A stretch of DNA of 64,000 bases from Fluviicola sp. (GTDB lineage Bacteria > Bacteroidota > Bacteroidia > Flavobacteriales_D > Crocinitomicaceae). The notes below the pieces were generated by a model. It had not been told where the DNA came from. It ran no database searches and saw only the letters and a list, made by a program, of their open reading frames with translations. Within the stretch, counting starts at the first letter, position 1. Every line of letters starts with the position of its first letter. This document shows, piece by piece, positions 47,526-55,798 of the stretch. The stretch spans positions 1 to 64,000 of the forward strand of contig JARWZO010000006.1 of assembly GCA_029866325.1 (NCBI GenBank). The letters are read 5' to 3'. Both the position numbers and the translations under genes were made by a program.

Positions 47526-49169
47526 TTAAGAATTTTTTCTGAAGAACGAAATTTCTGATGTTTCTTCCGATAATTTTCCTTCACACATCTTAAACAACCT
47601 ATCGGCACATTCATAATAGTGATCATCGTGTGTAACGGCTAACACCGTAAACCCCCGTTCCTTGAGCAATGGTAAAATCACTCTGTAAAATTTATTCCTG
47701 AAGTTTGGATCCTGATCGGCAGCCCACTCGTCTAAAACGATAATGGGTTTTTCTTCTACTATTGCTAAAATAAGAGCCAAACGCTTTCGCTGTCCGGTTG
47801 AAAGATCCGTCGTACTGAGTTTATTTCCATTTAGTTCTACCTTACCATCCAGTTCAAATAAAGTAAGATAGCTGTTCCAACTTTCCTTATCCGGCGTTTT
47901 GTAGAGTTCATCGAATAAATAAAAATCATTGAACACGACTGAAAAGGCGGTTCTATAAAAATTATAATTCGTTTCATCAATAACTTCGTTGTTGAGCTTC
48001 AAAACCCCCGAGGAGTGTTTATACAACCCCAATAATGTATTAATGAATGTTGTTTTACCGCTACCATTCCCTCCATAAATGAAAACAATTTCCCCTTTTT
48101 TCAATTCAAAATCAATCTCCTTTATCCCAAAAGTCTCAGACTCCTTAGTATAGAAAAAATCAATTTTTTCAGCAGAAACTCTTTCAAACTCAGACATGCT
48201 TATTGCTTTTTCAGCTGGGTCATTGGAGTATCGGGCATTTTTGAGATCGTTTTGAAGAACAATGAGTTTGGAAGATGCAACCATTGCTTTTGAGATAGTT
48301 GGCAAAATGGCCATTATAGACTGAATGGATGCTAAAAAGTAAAGGAGTGTAAAAACAAAATTAATGATTCGGGTATTCTGAATTTCAAGTAAAACACTGA
48401 ATATCAATACAGTAACACTCATCAGGACATAAAAAAGAATATGTCCTATAACCTGACTGTTAATAAACCGGGTATAGGCAGTCAGGTTGCTTTTAATTGC
48501 TTGATTAGCAATTTCATTGATTTGGTTTTCATAGATATGTTGTCCTTTCGAGGGCTCCATATGAATCTCTTTAAAACCATTCAAAATATCATTTATCTTT
48601 CCTTGAAACTTGACTTCTAAATTGAGTGATGTTTCAAAATTTCGCTCAATTTTCCTGGAACCAAGTTGATAAATGGTTATGCCGACAATTGCAAAACCAA
48701 TCGTTATAAAGCAAAGAGAAGGTGAGATTACAGCCATGAATATCAGACAGGCCACCGCCAGAACGGTTTCTGTTGTAAAATTAATCACTTGCATTGAAGC
48801 TTCGGTGATCGCATAAACGTTGTTTGTAATAGCTGTTAATATCTTGGACTTTTGTCCATAGAACTGCTGATAATCGGATTTTAACACCGTTGAAATAACA
48901 TCTTTTCTTAGTTTCCAAAGCAAAACCTGAGTATACTTAATGATGATCGTTGATAAGATCTTTCGACTCCAAACAAACAGTAAAATGACAAAGGCAAAAA
49001 TGACGATGTATTCCTGACTGATATCAGTATAAGCACCTTTCATTAGTAGATCCATCACCCCGGTTAAAAGAGTGATGAACAAAAAGCTGCATAGTCCGGA
49101 AAATATTCCGAGTGCAACATATTTGATTAGTCCCCACCTGCCTATTAACGAAAGTATTACTCTTAACAT
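47526..49169 (-). CDS. PvdE/SyrD-type peptide exporter, ABC transporter (fused TMD-NBD)
   Basis: 547 aa. About six membrane segments cover residues 1-300, followed by a nucleotide-binding domain: Walker A YGGNGSGKTT near 365, signature LSTGQRKRLAL, Walker B PIIVLDEWAADQDP, and the switch His in AVTHDDHYY. LDEWAADQDP followed by FRNKFY is characteristic of the cyclic-peptide/siderophore exporter subfamily that includes PvdE and SyrD. It probably moves the NRPS-PKS product or its acylated precursor to the periplasm. Neighbours are the amidohydrolase (53 nt) and the thioesterase. Confidence 0.9.
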   Translation of the reverse strand: MLRVILSLIGRWGLIKYVALGIFSGLCSFLFITLLTGVMDLLMKGAYTDISQEYIVIFAFVILLFVWSRKILSTIIIKYTQVLLWKLRKDVISTVLKSDYQQFYGQKSKILTAITNNVYAITEASMQVINFTTETVLAVACLIFMAVISPSLCFITIGFAIVGITIYQLGSRKIERNFETSLNLEVKFQGKINDILNGFKEIHMEPSKGQHIYENQINEIANQAIKSNLTAYTRFINSQVIGHILFYVLMSVTVLIFSVLLEIQNTRIINFVFTLLYFLASIQSIMAILPTISKAMVASSKLIVLQNDLKNARYSNDPAEKAISMSEFERVSAEKIDFFYTKESETFGIKEIDFELKKGEIVFIYGGNGSGKTTFINTLLGLYKHSSGVLKLNNEVIDETNYNFYRTAFSVVFNDFYLFDELYKTPDKESWNSYLTLFELDGKVELNGNKLSTTDLSTGQRKRLALILAIVEEKPIIVLDEWAADQDPNFRNKFYRVILPLLKERGFTVLAVTHDDHYYECADRLFKMCEGKLSEETSEISFFRKNS

Positions 49170-49222
49170 TTTTTTTCGTGTTTCTGATATACTGTAATCA
49201 GTGTCTATGTATGATTTACCCT

Positions 49223-50125
49223 TTATTTTCTTACATCCAACTTTAATACATGGGTTGCATTTTTATAAAAAACAGCTTCTTTCTCCGCACTGGTGATTGA
49301 GGTTAAACCGGCAATTTTTTGAACCAATTGCTTCTGTGTTGCGCTCAATAAAAACATGGGGAAATCTGTGCCGAATAGAATTCTATCTGGGCAACTATCA
49401 CAAAACTCCCTAAATTGAGTATTCAATTCCTCTTCCGTCGTAATGAAACGCTGGAAAGTTGAAATATCGAAGAAAATATTTGTCCGTTGCTTTACGGTAT
49501 CTATGGTCGTTTTACAATCTCTTGCTCCACCATGGCCAAGAACAAATTTTATTTTTTTAAACTCATTCGCCACTTTTAAAATGCTTGACGGGTAGTTTTT
49601 TTCAACCCCTAAAAGCCTTAGTGAAGGCCCTGTATGTGTTAAAACGGGCAATTCAAATTCATTGCAAATTTCGTAAAGTGGATAAAGTCCGGGATCATCT
49701 AATTCGAAACCGCACGGGGGATACAATTTTAATCCCTTAAAACCATACTCTTTGATCGATTTTTCAAATAGTTCGACACCTTTAAGCCCTCTTCGCGGAT
49801 CCATACCGCCAAAGACAATAAATCTATCCGGGTTAGCATCTAGCACTTCTTTATGCAATTCGAAGATCGATTCAAGTGCCAATTCAGGTTCTCCGAGCGC
49901 TACTCCAAAGTCAGCAATGAGTAAAACAGATAAATCAATCGAAGCCTGATCCATTTTTTCCAAAAATCCCGATCCTAAATGATCGGATAATCCGGCATTC
50001 AGAAGGTGCTGAACAACTTTCTTTTCGCTTTCACTTTTAGTCTCAAAAGAATCAATTACCTCATTGGTAAAGCTAGGGGGAAAGATCTTTTTGCTTGCTA
50101 AATGACTATGAAAATCTATGACCAT
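49223..50125 (-). CDS. Amidohydrolase-family (amidohydro_2) metal-dependent hydrolase or decarboxylase
   Basis: 300 aa. The ORF track starts at a TTG (50146); the ATG at 50125 (MVIDFHSHLAS) lies 11 nt after the upstream stop and gives the usual family start, so I use it. It is a TIM barrel with metal ligands at FHSH, a middle LTHTG, LGHGGA and the catalytic Asp in FGTDFP. The family includes ACMSD decarboxylase, 2-pyrone-dicarboxylate lactonase and related C-C or C-O bond cleaving enzymes. In this cluster it could make a precursor or open or decarboxylate an intermediate. The substrate is unknown. Confidence 0.85.
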   Translation of the reverse strand: MVIDFHSHLASKKIFPPSFTNEVIDSFETKSESEKKVVQHLLNAGLSDHLGSGFLEKMDQASIDLSVLLIADFGVALGEPELALESIFELHKEVLDANPDRFIVFGGMDPRRGLKGVELFEKSIKEYGFKGLKLYPPCGFELDDPGLYPLYEICNEFELPVLTHTGPSLRLLGVEKNYPSSILKVANEFKKIKFVLGHGGARDCKTTIDTVKQRTNIFFDISTFQRFITTEEELNTQFREFCDSCPDRILFGTDFPMFLLSATQKQLVQKIAGLTSITSAEKEAVFYKNATHVLKLDVRK

Positions 50126-50136
50126 TCTTTCTGAAT

Positions 50137-50586
50137 TTATACCCAATTATCTAGTTGATCTAACCTGTATGCTTCAATATCCAACAGCGCTCCGTCTAAC
50201 AGGTATTGAATCAATGCTTCTTTTTCATAAAACACAACACTCAAGTCCCAAATACATAAACCGGAGGCCGTATTGAGATCAACGGGGAGTAGTAAATGAC
50301 TTTCAGAAGGAAGAGATTTATAGACCTTCGTCATTAATTCATTTTTATTCACCCAGTAACCAAAAACAACAAAGTTCACATCTAATCCCGCATGTATTAT
50401 GATAAAGCCAGTATTGTACATTGGTTTAGCTTCGCCAGAAAAGAGAAGGTCATTCGTTAAGCTTTCAGCACTTTTTATTAACTCATTTAATTGTACATTT
50501 TCATTCGCAGAAATGGTGTATCGCTTCCAAAAAAAATCTCCTTTCTGTATCGGAGCATAGGGGGATATTTTGCGTTGTTGATACAT
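50137..50586 (-). CDS. Uncharacterised 149-aa protein
   Basis: A soluble-looking mixed alpha/beta protein with no signal peptide, membrane segment or motif that I recognise. A single Cys sits in GLCIWDL and a WVNKNE stretch in the middle. It starts 3 nt after the NAS-GNAT stop and ends 11 nt before the amidohydrolase, so it is firmly in the operon and may be a partner or small enzyme of that step. I assign no function. Confidence 0.75.
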   Translation of the reverse strand: MYQQRKISPYAPIQKGDFFWKRYTISANENVQLNELIKSAESLTNDLLFSGEAKPMYNTGFIIIHAGLDVNFVVFGYWVNKNELMTKVYKSLPSESHLLLPVDLNTASGLCIWDLSVVFYEKEALIQYLLDGALLDIEAYRLDQLDNWV

Positions 50587-50589
50587 GTT

Positions 50590-51960
50590 TCAATTGAAAG
50601 CGTACATGTTTTCCATTTTTCGGTGCAGATTTTTTTTCAACGACTCAATATCTTTATACATATAAACACCTTTATAATGCTTATCTCCCACACTCGAATA
50701 GCACGGTAGTTCACCAAAAGTTTCAAACCCTAAATGCTTCCAAAGCAACTCTACTTTACTCCCTGACCTTACCGTAAGCGTAAGATGCTTTATTCCTAAT
50801 TCATCACATTTTTCAAACAAATGCTCTATTACTTTTATCGAAACTTCTTTTCCCCTAATTGACGGATTAATCATTAATGTAGAAACTTCGGCTCTAAGTT
50901 TATAGGTCTCAACATACGAGTGATACAAAATAAACTGACCTAAATATTCACCGTTACTTTCAATGACCAATAAATGCTTTGTTCCAAAATCAATATCGTT
51001 CTTAAGTACCTTCATATAAGGATGGTCTGTTCTCATAAGACTTAAGAAACCATTGTTATTATCGCTTTTGATAATCACATTCATCATATGAGTCAATTTA
51101 TCAATTTCAGTATCATCAATAGTTGATAACCATTTGAAATTCAATTTGTCAGTTACGATCGTTTTATTGATTAGAAATAAGGTCGAGATTGTAAAACCTT
51201 TATCAGCGATTTGAGTTCCAAGTTGAATAAATCCCGTTGTTACATTATTGGGCGTTGGCTCGTATACCAGCTTTCTTAATCCATAAGATGTTCTGCAGAG
51301 CAGGCGTGCATTCTTATTTGTTTTGCGAATATTCTGCAAAATGCCCACTTTAGGTTTTGCCAAAAGTGCATTCAAAATTACATCGTAATGGCTTAAATCA
51401 AAGGTACAACCATTGCCTACGTGAATACGAATCTTATCCTGCAATCCGATTTTTTCTAAAATAGTATTTGAAATATCGGCTGCATCCTTATCAATTTCAA
51501 GACAATCAATTACCTTTCCGGTATAAAGGTGCAAGAAAATGGCCGTAATCGGAAAAGGGCCACTTCCAATGAACAATACGGATTCGAATGAATGTTCTTC
51601 CATCAATTCCAATTCATTCTTTACTAAGTCTTTAAAACGATCGTACAATAAATAATCTTCCACTTTTGCTTCGTCTCTTAGCAATGCTTCTGCAAAGCGC
51701 GATTCATGAATGGTTTCCCACCTGCAATAATTATCATTGATCTGCTTTACAACGTCGCTATCAAGACTTTCGAAGTAGTTAATACATTCTTGTTGGTTAT
51801 GATCATCAAACTCAAAAATCAACTGTTCAAGTTGTTGAATATTGTGATCAAGCAATTCGAAAGGCAAATCTTCAGCGACAGTGCTTTTAACAAGAGAATC
51901 GATAGTAGCTAAGTCCATTGAATTTTCAGTGCTGTTAGATGAGTTAGTTAAATCTCTCAT
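50590..51960 (-). CDS. Nicotianamine synthase-like domain fused to a GNAT acetyltransferase
   Basis: 456 aa with two parts. Residues ~85-260 match nicotianamine synthase: the SAM-binding VLFIGSGPFPITAIFL, DCLEIDKDA, then ARLLCRTSYGLRKLVYEP, which parallels the family's conserved LLMLRSAHGARAFLYP. NAS enzymes transfer aminobutyrate from SAM (CntL in staphylopine) and plant NAS can also form azetidine-2-carboxylate. Residues ~290-440 are a GNAT domain (INPSIRGKEVSIKVIEHLFE acetyl-CoA loop, WKHLGFETFGELPCYSS). The GNAT could acetylate the NAS product or confer self-resistance. I find no dehydrogenase that would complete an opine metallophore, so an unusual amino acid is as likely as a metallophore. 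Family calls are good; the reaction is inferred. Confidence 0.8.
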   Translation of the reverse strand: MRDLTNSSNSTENSMDLATIDSLVKSTVAEDLPFELLDHNIQQLEQLIFEFDDHNQQECINYFESLDSDVVKQINDNYCRWETIHESRFAEALLRDEAKVEDYLLYDRFKDLVKNELELMEEHSFESVLFIGSGPFPITAIFLHLYTGKVIDCLEIDKDAADISNTILEKIGLQDKIRIHVGNGCTFDLSHYDVILNALLAKPKVGILQNIRKTNKNARLLCRTSYGLRKLVYEPTPNNVTTGFIQLGTQIADKGFTISTLFLINKTIVTDKLNFKWLSTIDDTEIDKLTHMMNVIIKSDNNNGFLSLMRTDHPYMKVLKNDIDFGTKHLLVIESNGEYLGQFILYHSYVETYKLRAEVSTLMINPSIRGKEVSIKVIEHLFEKCDELGIKHLTLTVRSGSKVELLWKHLGFETFGELPCYSSVGDKHYKGVYMYKDIESLKKNLHRKMENMYAFN

Positions 51961-51987
51961 AAATTTCTAGGCATTTTTTAAACAACC

Positions 51988-52019
51988 AACCCCCTCATTT
52001 CACGCAGAAACAAGGGGTT
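51988..52019 (-). repeat. GC-rich hairpin upstream of NAS-GNAT gene
   Basis: On the minus strand AACCCCT pairs with AGGGGGTT (one bulged G) around a 17-nt loop. It lies in the leader of the NAS-GNAT gene, 28 nt before its ATG, and 11 nt beyond the hairpin at 52031-52053. It has no adjacent T-run. It could be part of a tandem attenuator or just a leader structure. Confidence 0.35.
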
Positions 52020-52053
52020 AAAAAGGCAATCAATCAATGGTTAACATTGATTG
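52020..52053 (-). terminator. Terminator-like hairpin after the di-iron oxidase gene
   Basis: CAATCAATG-TTAAC-CATTGATTG (minus strand) is a perfect 9-bp stem with a 5-nt loop, 23 nt past the stop of the oxidase gene. It is followed by ATTGCCTTTTT. It may terminate part of the transcription and so lower expression of the genes beyond. Confidence 0.5.
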
Positions 52054-52076
52054 GTAGTAAGAAAATGGCTGTATTA

Positions 52077-52799
52077 TTAAAGTACGGCTTCTTTTTGCTT
52101 TTTCAATTCACGGTAACTTCTCAAGACACCATCGTAGTGGTCATTAAAACGATCACATGTGTCATGAATCGCCTGAATAGCTTCATCTTGCATTTGTTTC
52201 GTGGTGCAAACATCAGCAACGCAATTTAATCCGTCTTTTACGTGGTGAACATCTTCCTCGGCATGAACTTTGAAGAAAATCATATCATCTACACTAATTC
52301 CAAAACCGTTTGCGATTGCCTCACGACGCATAGCCCCGGCTCTATCTTCAAGATTTTGACCTTCACTGGCAATCATCACAGCGGCACAAGCCCGGTGGAA
52401 TTGAGTCGGATCTTCAATAAGTCGGAAACGGAAATCAATTAACTCTTTAGTCTCAGGATTAACTTCAACCGAATTAAGTTCCTCCAATGAAATTCCTAAC
52501 GCTCCTGTAAAACGATGCAATAGCTCCAGATGGCCATCTGTTTTACTCATAGCACCGGTTTCTTCTTCGAATACGTTGTAAGCAAATTTCTTTCTTGAGT
52601 CAGCCAGAGGACATCTGTAATATAAACCACCTACATAAATTGCGAAAACTTTTGTAAGCTGATATCCTTGTTTTACCATGATGCGCAAAAGATCAGGATC
52701 TTTTTCTTCAAAAAGAGCATTTACAATTGGATGATCTTCTTTAATTCTTTGGTGTAAATTACTTTCTAATAGGTCGTAAAAAGCCTGTCTTTCTAACAT
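52077..52799 (-). CDS. Haem-oxygenase-like di-iron oxidase (HDO/PqqC-TenA fold)
   Basis: 240 aa, all-helical. Candidate metal ligands are seen in FEEETG with DGHLELLHRFTGALG and in FKVHAEEDVHHVKDG, the arrangement of iron-containing HDO enzymes (UndA, BesC, SznF, PolF) rather than of PqqC. Known members decarboxylate fatty acids to alkenes, cleave or desaturate amino acids, or oxidise nitrogen. It has its own promoter and a hairpin after its stop, so it may be expressed separately and more strongly. Its neighbours (ACP and AMP-ligase on one side, NAS-GNAT on the other) leave two candidate substrates: the starter acid or the unusual amino acid. The reaction cannot be chosen from the sequence. 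Confidence 0.8.
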   Translation of the reverse strand: MLERQAFYDLLESNLHQRIKEDHPIVNALFEEKDPDLLRIMVKQGYQLTKVFAIYVGGLYYRCPLADSRKKFAYNVFEEETGAMSKTDGHLELLHRFTGALGISLEELNSVEVNPETKELIDFRFRLIEDPTQFHRACAAVMIASEGQNLEDRAGAMRREAIANGFGISVDDMIFFKVHAEEDVHHVKDGLNCVADVCTTKQMQDEAIQAIHDTCDRFNDHYDGVLRSYRELKKQKEAVL

Positions 52800-52841
52800 G
52801 GTAAATAGTTTTTAGATTAAATTTGTTCGTTTATTTACTGG

Positions 52842-52870
52842 CAAATATATCATTTTCTTTCATATTCCAA
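52842..52870 (-). promoter_or_regulatory. Bacteroidota-type promoter for the di-iron oxidase gene
   Basis: On the minus strand TTG, 18 nt, then TATATTTG closely fits TTG-N19-TAnnTTTG. It lies in the 165-bp gap before the ATG at 52799 and predicts a leader of about 37 nt. Activity is inferred. Confidence 0.6.
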
Positions 52871-52964
52871 TTAAAAGAAGAGAAATTATAGAGAGCATCA
52901 AAAAAGTTGAAATAATGCTGATCATTGATCCTATTTAAATTGGTTCAATTTGTTTATAAACAAC

Positions 52965-53216
52965 TTATTTTGAATATTTTGAGTAAAGAGCTGTTTTCAA
53001 ATCAAGTACTGATCGAATTTCTGTCAATTCCGTATCGCTAAACTCAATTATGCTAACTTTTAGCTCATCTATGACATTGGTGAAAAAAGAAATTAGCAAC
53101 ATCGAATTCATCCCCAAATCTTCAAGAAATAATGCGTTATCAGCAATCTTATGCGCGTTTTTTTTACCGATAGCAGTAATCAAATGTTTTTGGAGAATTT
53201 TGTCTACAGTTTTCAT
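52965..53216 (-). CDS. Stand-alone acyl carrier protein
   Basis: 83 aa, the right size for a free ACP. The phosphopantetheine-attachment Ser is in LEDLGMNSMLL, with the usual helix II hydrophobics behind it. It starts 35 nt after the AMP-ligase and is the last gene of the starter-supply group. It probably carries the starter acyl unit from the ligase to the first C domain of the trimodular NRPS. Its NSM variant of the DSL motif is common in specialised ACPs. Confidence 0.87.
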   Translation of the reverse strand: MKTVDKILQKHLITAIGKKNAHKIADNALFLEDLGMNSMLLISFFTNVIDELKVSIIEFSDTELTEIRSVLDLKTALYSKYSK

Positions 53217-53251
53217 GATTTTATGTTTTGATCCAATCGAATTTTTGATTT

Positions 53252-54826
53252 TTAGTACAACGCCTCAATTTCGTTTTGAAGTTGTTCAACGACGCTTTTT
53301 CTATTCAATTTTAATGAATTTGTAAGCATTTTGTTTTGAATAGTGAAGGGTTGATCGTAAAAATATATGTTGAGAATACGTTCGTCGACACTTAACTTTT
53401 CATTGATTTTTTTAAGTGTAACCCGAATCTCTTCTTGTGTTATATCGGGTGTTTTTGGAACAACAACCGCAACCAAATTGGGTTTGTTATCACCATATAC
53501 AAGTGCGTTGGCAACCAGTCCGGTCTCAATTAATAATTCTTCCAATCCGCCTGGATGAATTTTCTTGCCCGAGGAAAGAACAATTAGGTCCTTTATTCGT
53601 CCGTTAATAAAGAGAAAACCGTCTTGATCGAAATAACCTATATCTCCGGTGGCAACACAATTTGGTTCAATATATGTTTTATCACTTTCTTCTTTCGGCA
53701 TTTTGTAATAATGCTGGTTTGCGATCTTATCACTTTTTACCAAAATCTCTCCAATATCTGAAATAATTACCTCCTTTCCCGGAAAAGGCTTCCCCACACT
53801 ACCTAATTTAACTATGTCGGGACTGTTCAATGTAATCATACCACCTATTTCGCTCATTCCGTAACCCTCATAGAGTGTGATTCCCATTTTCTCATAGAAC
53901 AATAGTGTTCCTTTTGTAATCGGCGCAGAGCCAGTCAGCAAATACCGAATATTCCCCCCCCAAGCTTTTACAAATGGCGCAAATTTATGGCCGAACAAAA
54001 ATCCGAGACCCAGTGACTTTAGTAATAGATAGCTCTTAAAAACAACTGAATAAAGTACTTTTGATTTGATCTTTTCCAAAAATTTATTTCTGAACGTTTC
54101 AAAGAAATAAGGCACTCCAATGATGATGGATGGCTTGTCGTTTTGGATAGAATGAAACACCAGCTCTAATGGGGTAATAATGACGCTGAAATCCAATAAG
54201 ATTGCAGAATAAACATATACCCTTTCTAAATAAATAGGAAGTGGTAAAAACACCAAGAAACGATCTTCATTTCTGAAGTTGAACAATCCTTGCGATTCGT
54301 TTATGAGATGATCAAAACTTTTCTTTTTGACCTCAATGAACTTGGATTTTCCCAGTGTTCCGGATGTGAAAATAAATGTAAACACATCTTCGGGCTGATA
54401 CTGATAAGGAACAAATTCATCATTCGCGAGATTTTGTTGATTTGATAAGTGAATTACCTCATGAAACGGTAGTACTTTCTCATGACCCAATTCTGCTATT
54501 TCAGGCAAGTTTGTGAGCAACAAATCCGATTCAAAATAATCAAAAAGTTCCTCGAGGTCGTACGTTTTTCCAACTTCCAGTGGAATTGTTATGATCCCGC
54601 TAATTATGCACGCCAAATCAATTACTACCCAGTCGTAACTGTTTTTCCCTAAGACAATCACCCTTGATCGCGGGGCGACATTTTTGGATTTAAGAAAGTT
54701 AGCGACTTTTATCACGTCATGGTAAACCTCTTTAAATGGAACAATGTGCTTTTTTCCTTCTTTGTAATATTCCAATAAATTAGAATGGGAATTGCTGAGT
54801 TTTTCCGCTAGATTTACTAAGTCCAT
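53252..54826 (-). CDS. AMP-dependent acyl ligase (acyl-CoA/acyl-ACP synthetase)
   Basis: The ORF track starts at GTG 54874 inside the KAS III gene; the ATG at 54826 (MDLVNLAEKLSNS) is 5 nt after that gene's stop and fits the family start, so I use it (524 aa). ANL superfamily: P-loop IFTSGTLGKSK, YEGYGMSEIGG, GDIGYFDQDGFLFINGRIKD hinge, and NKMLTNSLKLNR near the catalytic Lys. It activates a carboxylic acid as adenylate, most like long-chain fatty acyl ligases. With the ACP just downstream it probably loads a fatty acyl starter. Whether it makes CoA esters or charges the ACP directly cannot be told. Confidence 0.88.
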   Translation of the reverse strand: MDLVNLAEKLSNSHSNLLEYYKEGKKHIVPFKEVYHDVIKVANFLKSKNVAPRSRVIVLGKNSYDWVVIDLACIISGIITIPLEVGKTYDLEELFDYFESDLLLTNLPEIAELGHEKVLPFHEVIHLSNQQNLANDEFVPYQYQPEDVFTFIFTSGTLGKSKFIEVKKKSFDHLINESQGLFNFRNEDRFLVFLPLPIYLERVYVYSAILLDFSVIITPLELVFHSIQNDKPSIIIGVPYFFETFRNKFLEKIKSKVLYSVVFKSYLLLKSLGLGFLFGHKFAPFVKAWGGNIRYLLTGSAPITKGTLLFYEKMGITLYEGYGMSEIGGMITLNSPDIVKLGSVGKPFPGKEVIISDIGEILVKSDKIANQHYYKMPKEESDKTYIEPNCVATGDIGYFDQDGFLFINGRIKDLIVLSSGKKIHPGGLEELLIETGLVANALVYGDNKPNLVAVVVPKTPDITQEEIRVTLKKINEKLSVDERILNIYFYDQPFTIQNKMLTNSLKLNRKSVVEQLQNEIEALY

Positions 54827-54831
54827 AATTG

Positions 54832-55770
54832 TTAATTGACTGTTATTAACGAGGAAACATAAGAACCGGCCCACCCCATATTCAGCGCGAGCATCGTTTC
54901 TCCGGATTTTAATTTCCCTTCATCTAAAATGTCTTTCAGATTAATAATAAAATCAACACTATCTACATGTCCTGATCTTGAAATGTTTTGTGTAAATATT
55001 TTACGGGTATCGATCCCCATTCCCATCGCCACTTTAGACAATAGCATGATATTGGCATTTTGTGGAATGACACATACCAAAGAATCAACAGGCACACTAT
55101 TGTTCTCTAAAAGTCTTTTCACTCCGGCAGTCATATACTTATAGTGCAGCAACGAATTATCCTTATTCATATCCACTTTGTAAAGCGAGCCATTGGATAA
55201 TTTTACCTGACTTTGAATCGAACAGATTCCCGGATTTCCAGACAATAGGACAATTCCGGCTCCGTCGCTTAGAATTCCATAAGCTCCAAGGACCCTGTCG
55301 TTTGGATTTTCTGTTTTGTTAACTGCTACAATGAGGATGTTGCGCATTGAGCTTTGCATTGAATTAATAAAATCCCAGATAACAGGAACATTCGCACAAT
55401 GATTTCCGGATATGTTCATCACATTGGCGTTTGTCATTTTATGTTCCTGTTGCAAACACTTTACAAAGCTCTCACTCGTATTCTGATTTCCTTCCTGACA
55501 AGTAACAATTAAATCAATATCAGCCGGTTTTATTTCGGTTTCATTGAACATTTTAGTCAGCAATCCATTAAGCATTTCTACCTCCGAAACACCTGTTTCC
55601 ACCAACACCTTTTCCTGTTCTAAAATATCTTTTGTGAACATCAAATAATCCGCTTTGGTTTCAAAAACGGGTGGTATAACATGTTCATCGACTTGATCAA
55701 CTAATTCTTTTACCGAAAGAATCGTTTCGGGCAAATAGTAGTCTACGTATTGTAAATTGAAGTTATTCAT
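54832..55770 (-). CDS. KAS III-like (FabH-fold) protein with altered catalytic residues
   Basis: 312 aa thiolase fold. The nucleophile Cys lies in ISGNHCANVPV. At the usual HQANxRI position it has VIPQNANIML, so the catalytic His is replaced by Gln, and at the usual GNTSAAS Asn it has SGHVDSVD, with His and an Asp nearby. Decarboxylative condensation as in FabH is therefore unlikely. Related KAS III-like acyltransferases such as CerJ use different active-site sets to move acyl groups to O or N acceptors. It is placed with the ligase and ACP, so it may transfer or condense the starter unit. It starts 28 nt after the receptor gene. Confidence 0.85.
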   Translation of the reverse strand: MNNFNLQYVDYYLPETILSVKELVDQVDEHVIPPVFETKADYLMFTKDILEQEKVLVETGVSEVEMLNGLLTKMFNETEIKPADIDLIVTCQEGNQNTSESFVKCLQQEHKMTNANVMNISGNHCANVPVIWDFINSMQSSMRNILIVAVNKTENPNDRVLGAYGILSDGAGIVLLSGNPGICSIQSQVKLSNGSLYKVDMNKDNSLLHYKYMTAGVKRLLENNSVPVDSLVCVIPQNANIMLLSKVAMGMGIDTRKIFTQNISRSGHVDSVDFIINLKDILDEGKLKSGETMLALNMGWAGSYVSSLITVN

Positions 55771-55798
55771 TAGATCGTTTTAATATTCCAAACATTGA

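Noticed and set aside
50126-50146. TTG start of the amidohydrolase given in the ORF track
   Set aside because: ATG at 50125 gives the typical MVIDFHSH start and avoids overlap with the upstream gene.
54827-54874. GTG start of the AMP-ligase given in the ORF track
   Set aside because: It lies inside the KAS III gene; ATG at 54826 follows that gene's stop by 5 nt and fits the family start.
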